IMG/VR virus record: IMGVR_UViG_3300047095_000752
Location: 62,001-126,000 of that record
Direction: 5' to 3' (one strand)
DNA: 64,000 nt
From: a virus
Under the pieces are notes generated by a model, which saw nothing but the letters and a program-made list of their open reading frames with translations, was not told the origin of the DNA and ran no database searches. Both the position numbers and the translations under genes were made by a program. Below, piece after piece: positions 64,000-64,000 of this stretch (positions are counted from its first letter, which is position 1; each line of letters begins with the position of its first letter).

Positions 64000-64000
64000 A

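Noticed and set aside
1-64000. tRNA or rRNA genes
   Set aside because: No cloverleaf with a conserved TTCRA loop and acceptor stem noticed; intergenic gaps are mostly promoters and terminators. A tRNAscan-SE run would settle this.

Overview
This window is one contiguous piece of a large, AT-rich, lytic-type bacteriophage genome, probably a jumbo-class phage. Evidence: almost every gene lies on the minus strand in tight operons with ATGA-type overlaps; there is a T4-like set of DNA-metabolism genes; there is a complete but fragmented multisubunit RNA polymerase; there is a T4-type lysozyme; and there are several homing endonucleases. I saw no integrase, tRNA or CRISPR array. The host cannot be named from the sequence. 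Four consensus sigma70-type promoters suggest a bacterium with a conventional housekeeping sigma factor.

Layout. 1-15.8 kb is the DNA replication and repair block: AT-hook protein (cut by the window edge), SbcC/SbcD (T4 gp46/gp47 type), a probable sliding clamp, a UvsW-like helicase, both subunits of a T4-type topoisomerase II, a bacterial-type SSB, and a second SSB-like protein with a Gln/Pro/Asn-rich tail. 15.8-28.8 kb holds the two halves of the RNA polymerase beta subunit, 6.4 kb apart. Between them are two HNH endonucleases and a cluster of tiny paralogues. After them come two hydrophobic, Cys-rich-tailed proteins, one of which shares its N-terminal domain with the beta N-half. 28.8-44.6 kb is accessory: tiny-paralogue clusters, a Dam methylase, an HNH endonuclease, lysozyme, a SAM methyltransferase, and many small unknown proteins. 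44.6-49.1 kb is a restriction-modification-like operon: a PD-(D/E)XK plus N6-adenine methyltransferase fusion, a multi-pass membrane protein, and a membrane-anchored paralogue of the nuclease module. 50.2-55.7 kb is a 13-gene run of further tiny paralogues. 55.8-62.5 kb is RNA polymerase beta', broken into three ORFs. 62.6-64 kb holds unknown genes.

The most striking system is the beta' locus. The conserved site just before the FHTGG motif is interrupted by a split intein. A 23-residue N-intein ends the middle ORF, and a 256-residue C-intein opens the last ORF. Between them lie a free-standing Vsr-like homing endonuclease and a DUF551-like gene. This is a 'fractured gene' arrangement, so an intact polymerase should require protein trans-splicing. 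HNH endonucleases or a relic of one also touch three other polymerase-fragment ends.

Transcription signals fall into three classes: sigma70-like promoters with exact 17-bp spacers (early); a recurrent 20-bp AT-rich element at nine intergenic sites, often directly behind a terminator (probably early or middle); and a [AG]ACA-N6-TA element upstream of beta, beta', a putative virion gene and lysozyme (probably late). A handful of genes have clearly higher GC and C-ending codons than their neighbours, suggesting high expression or a different origin.
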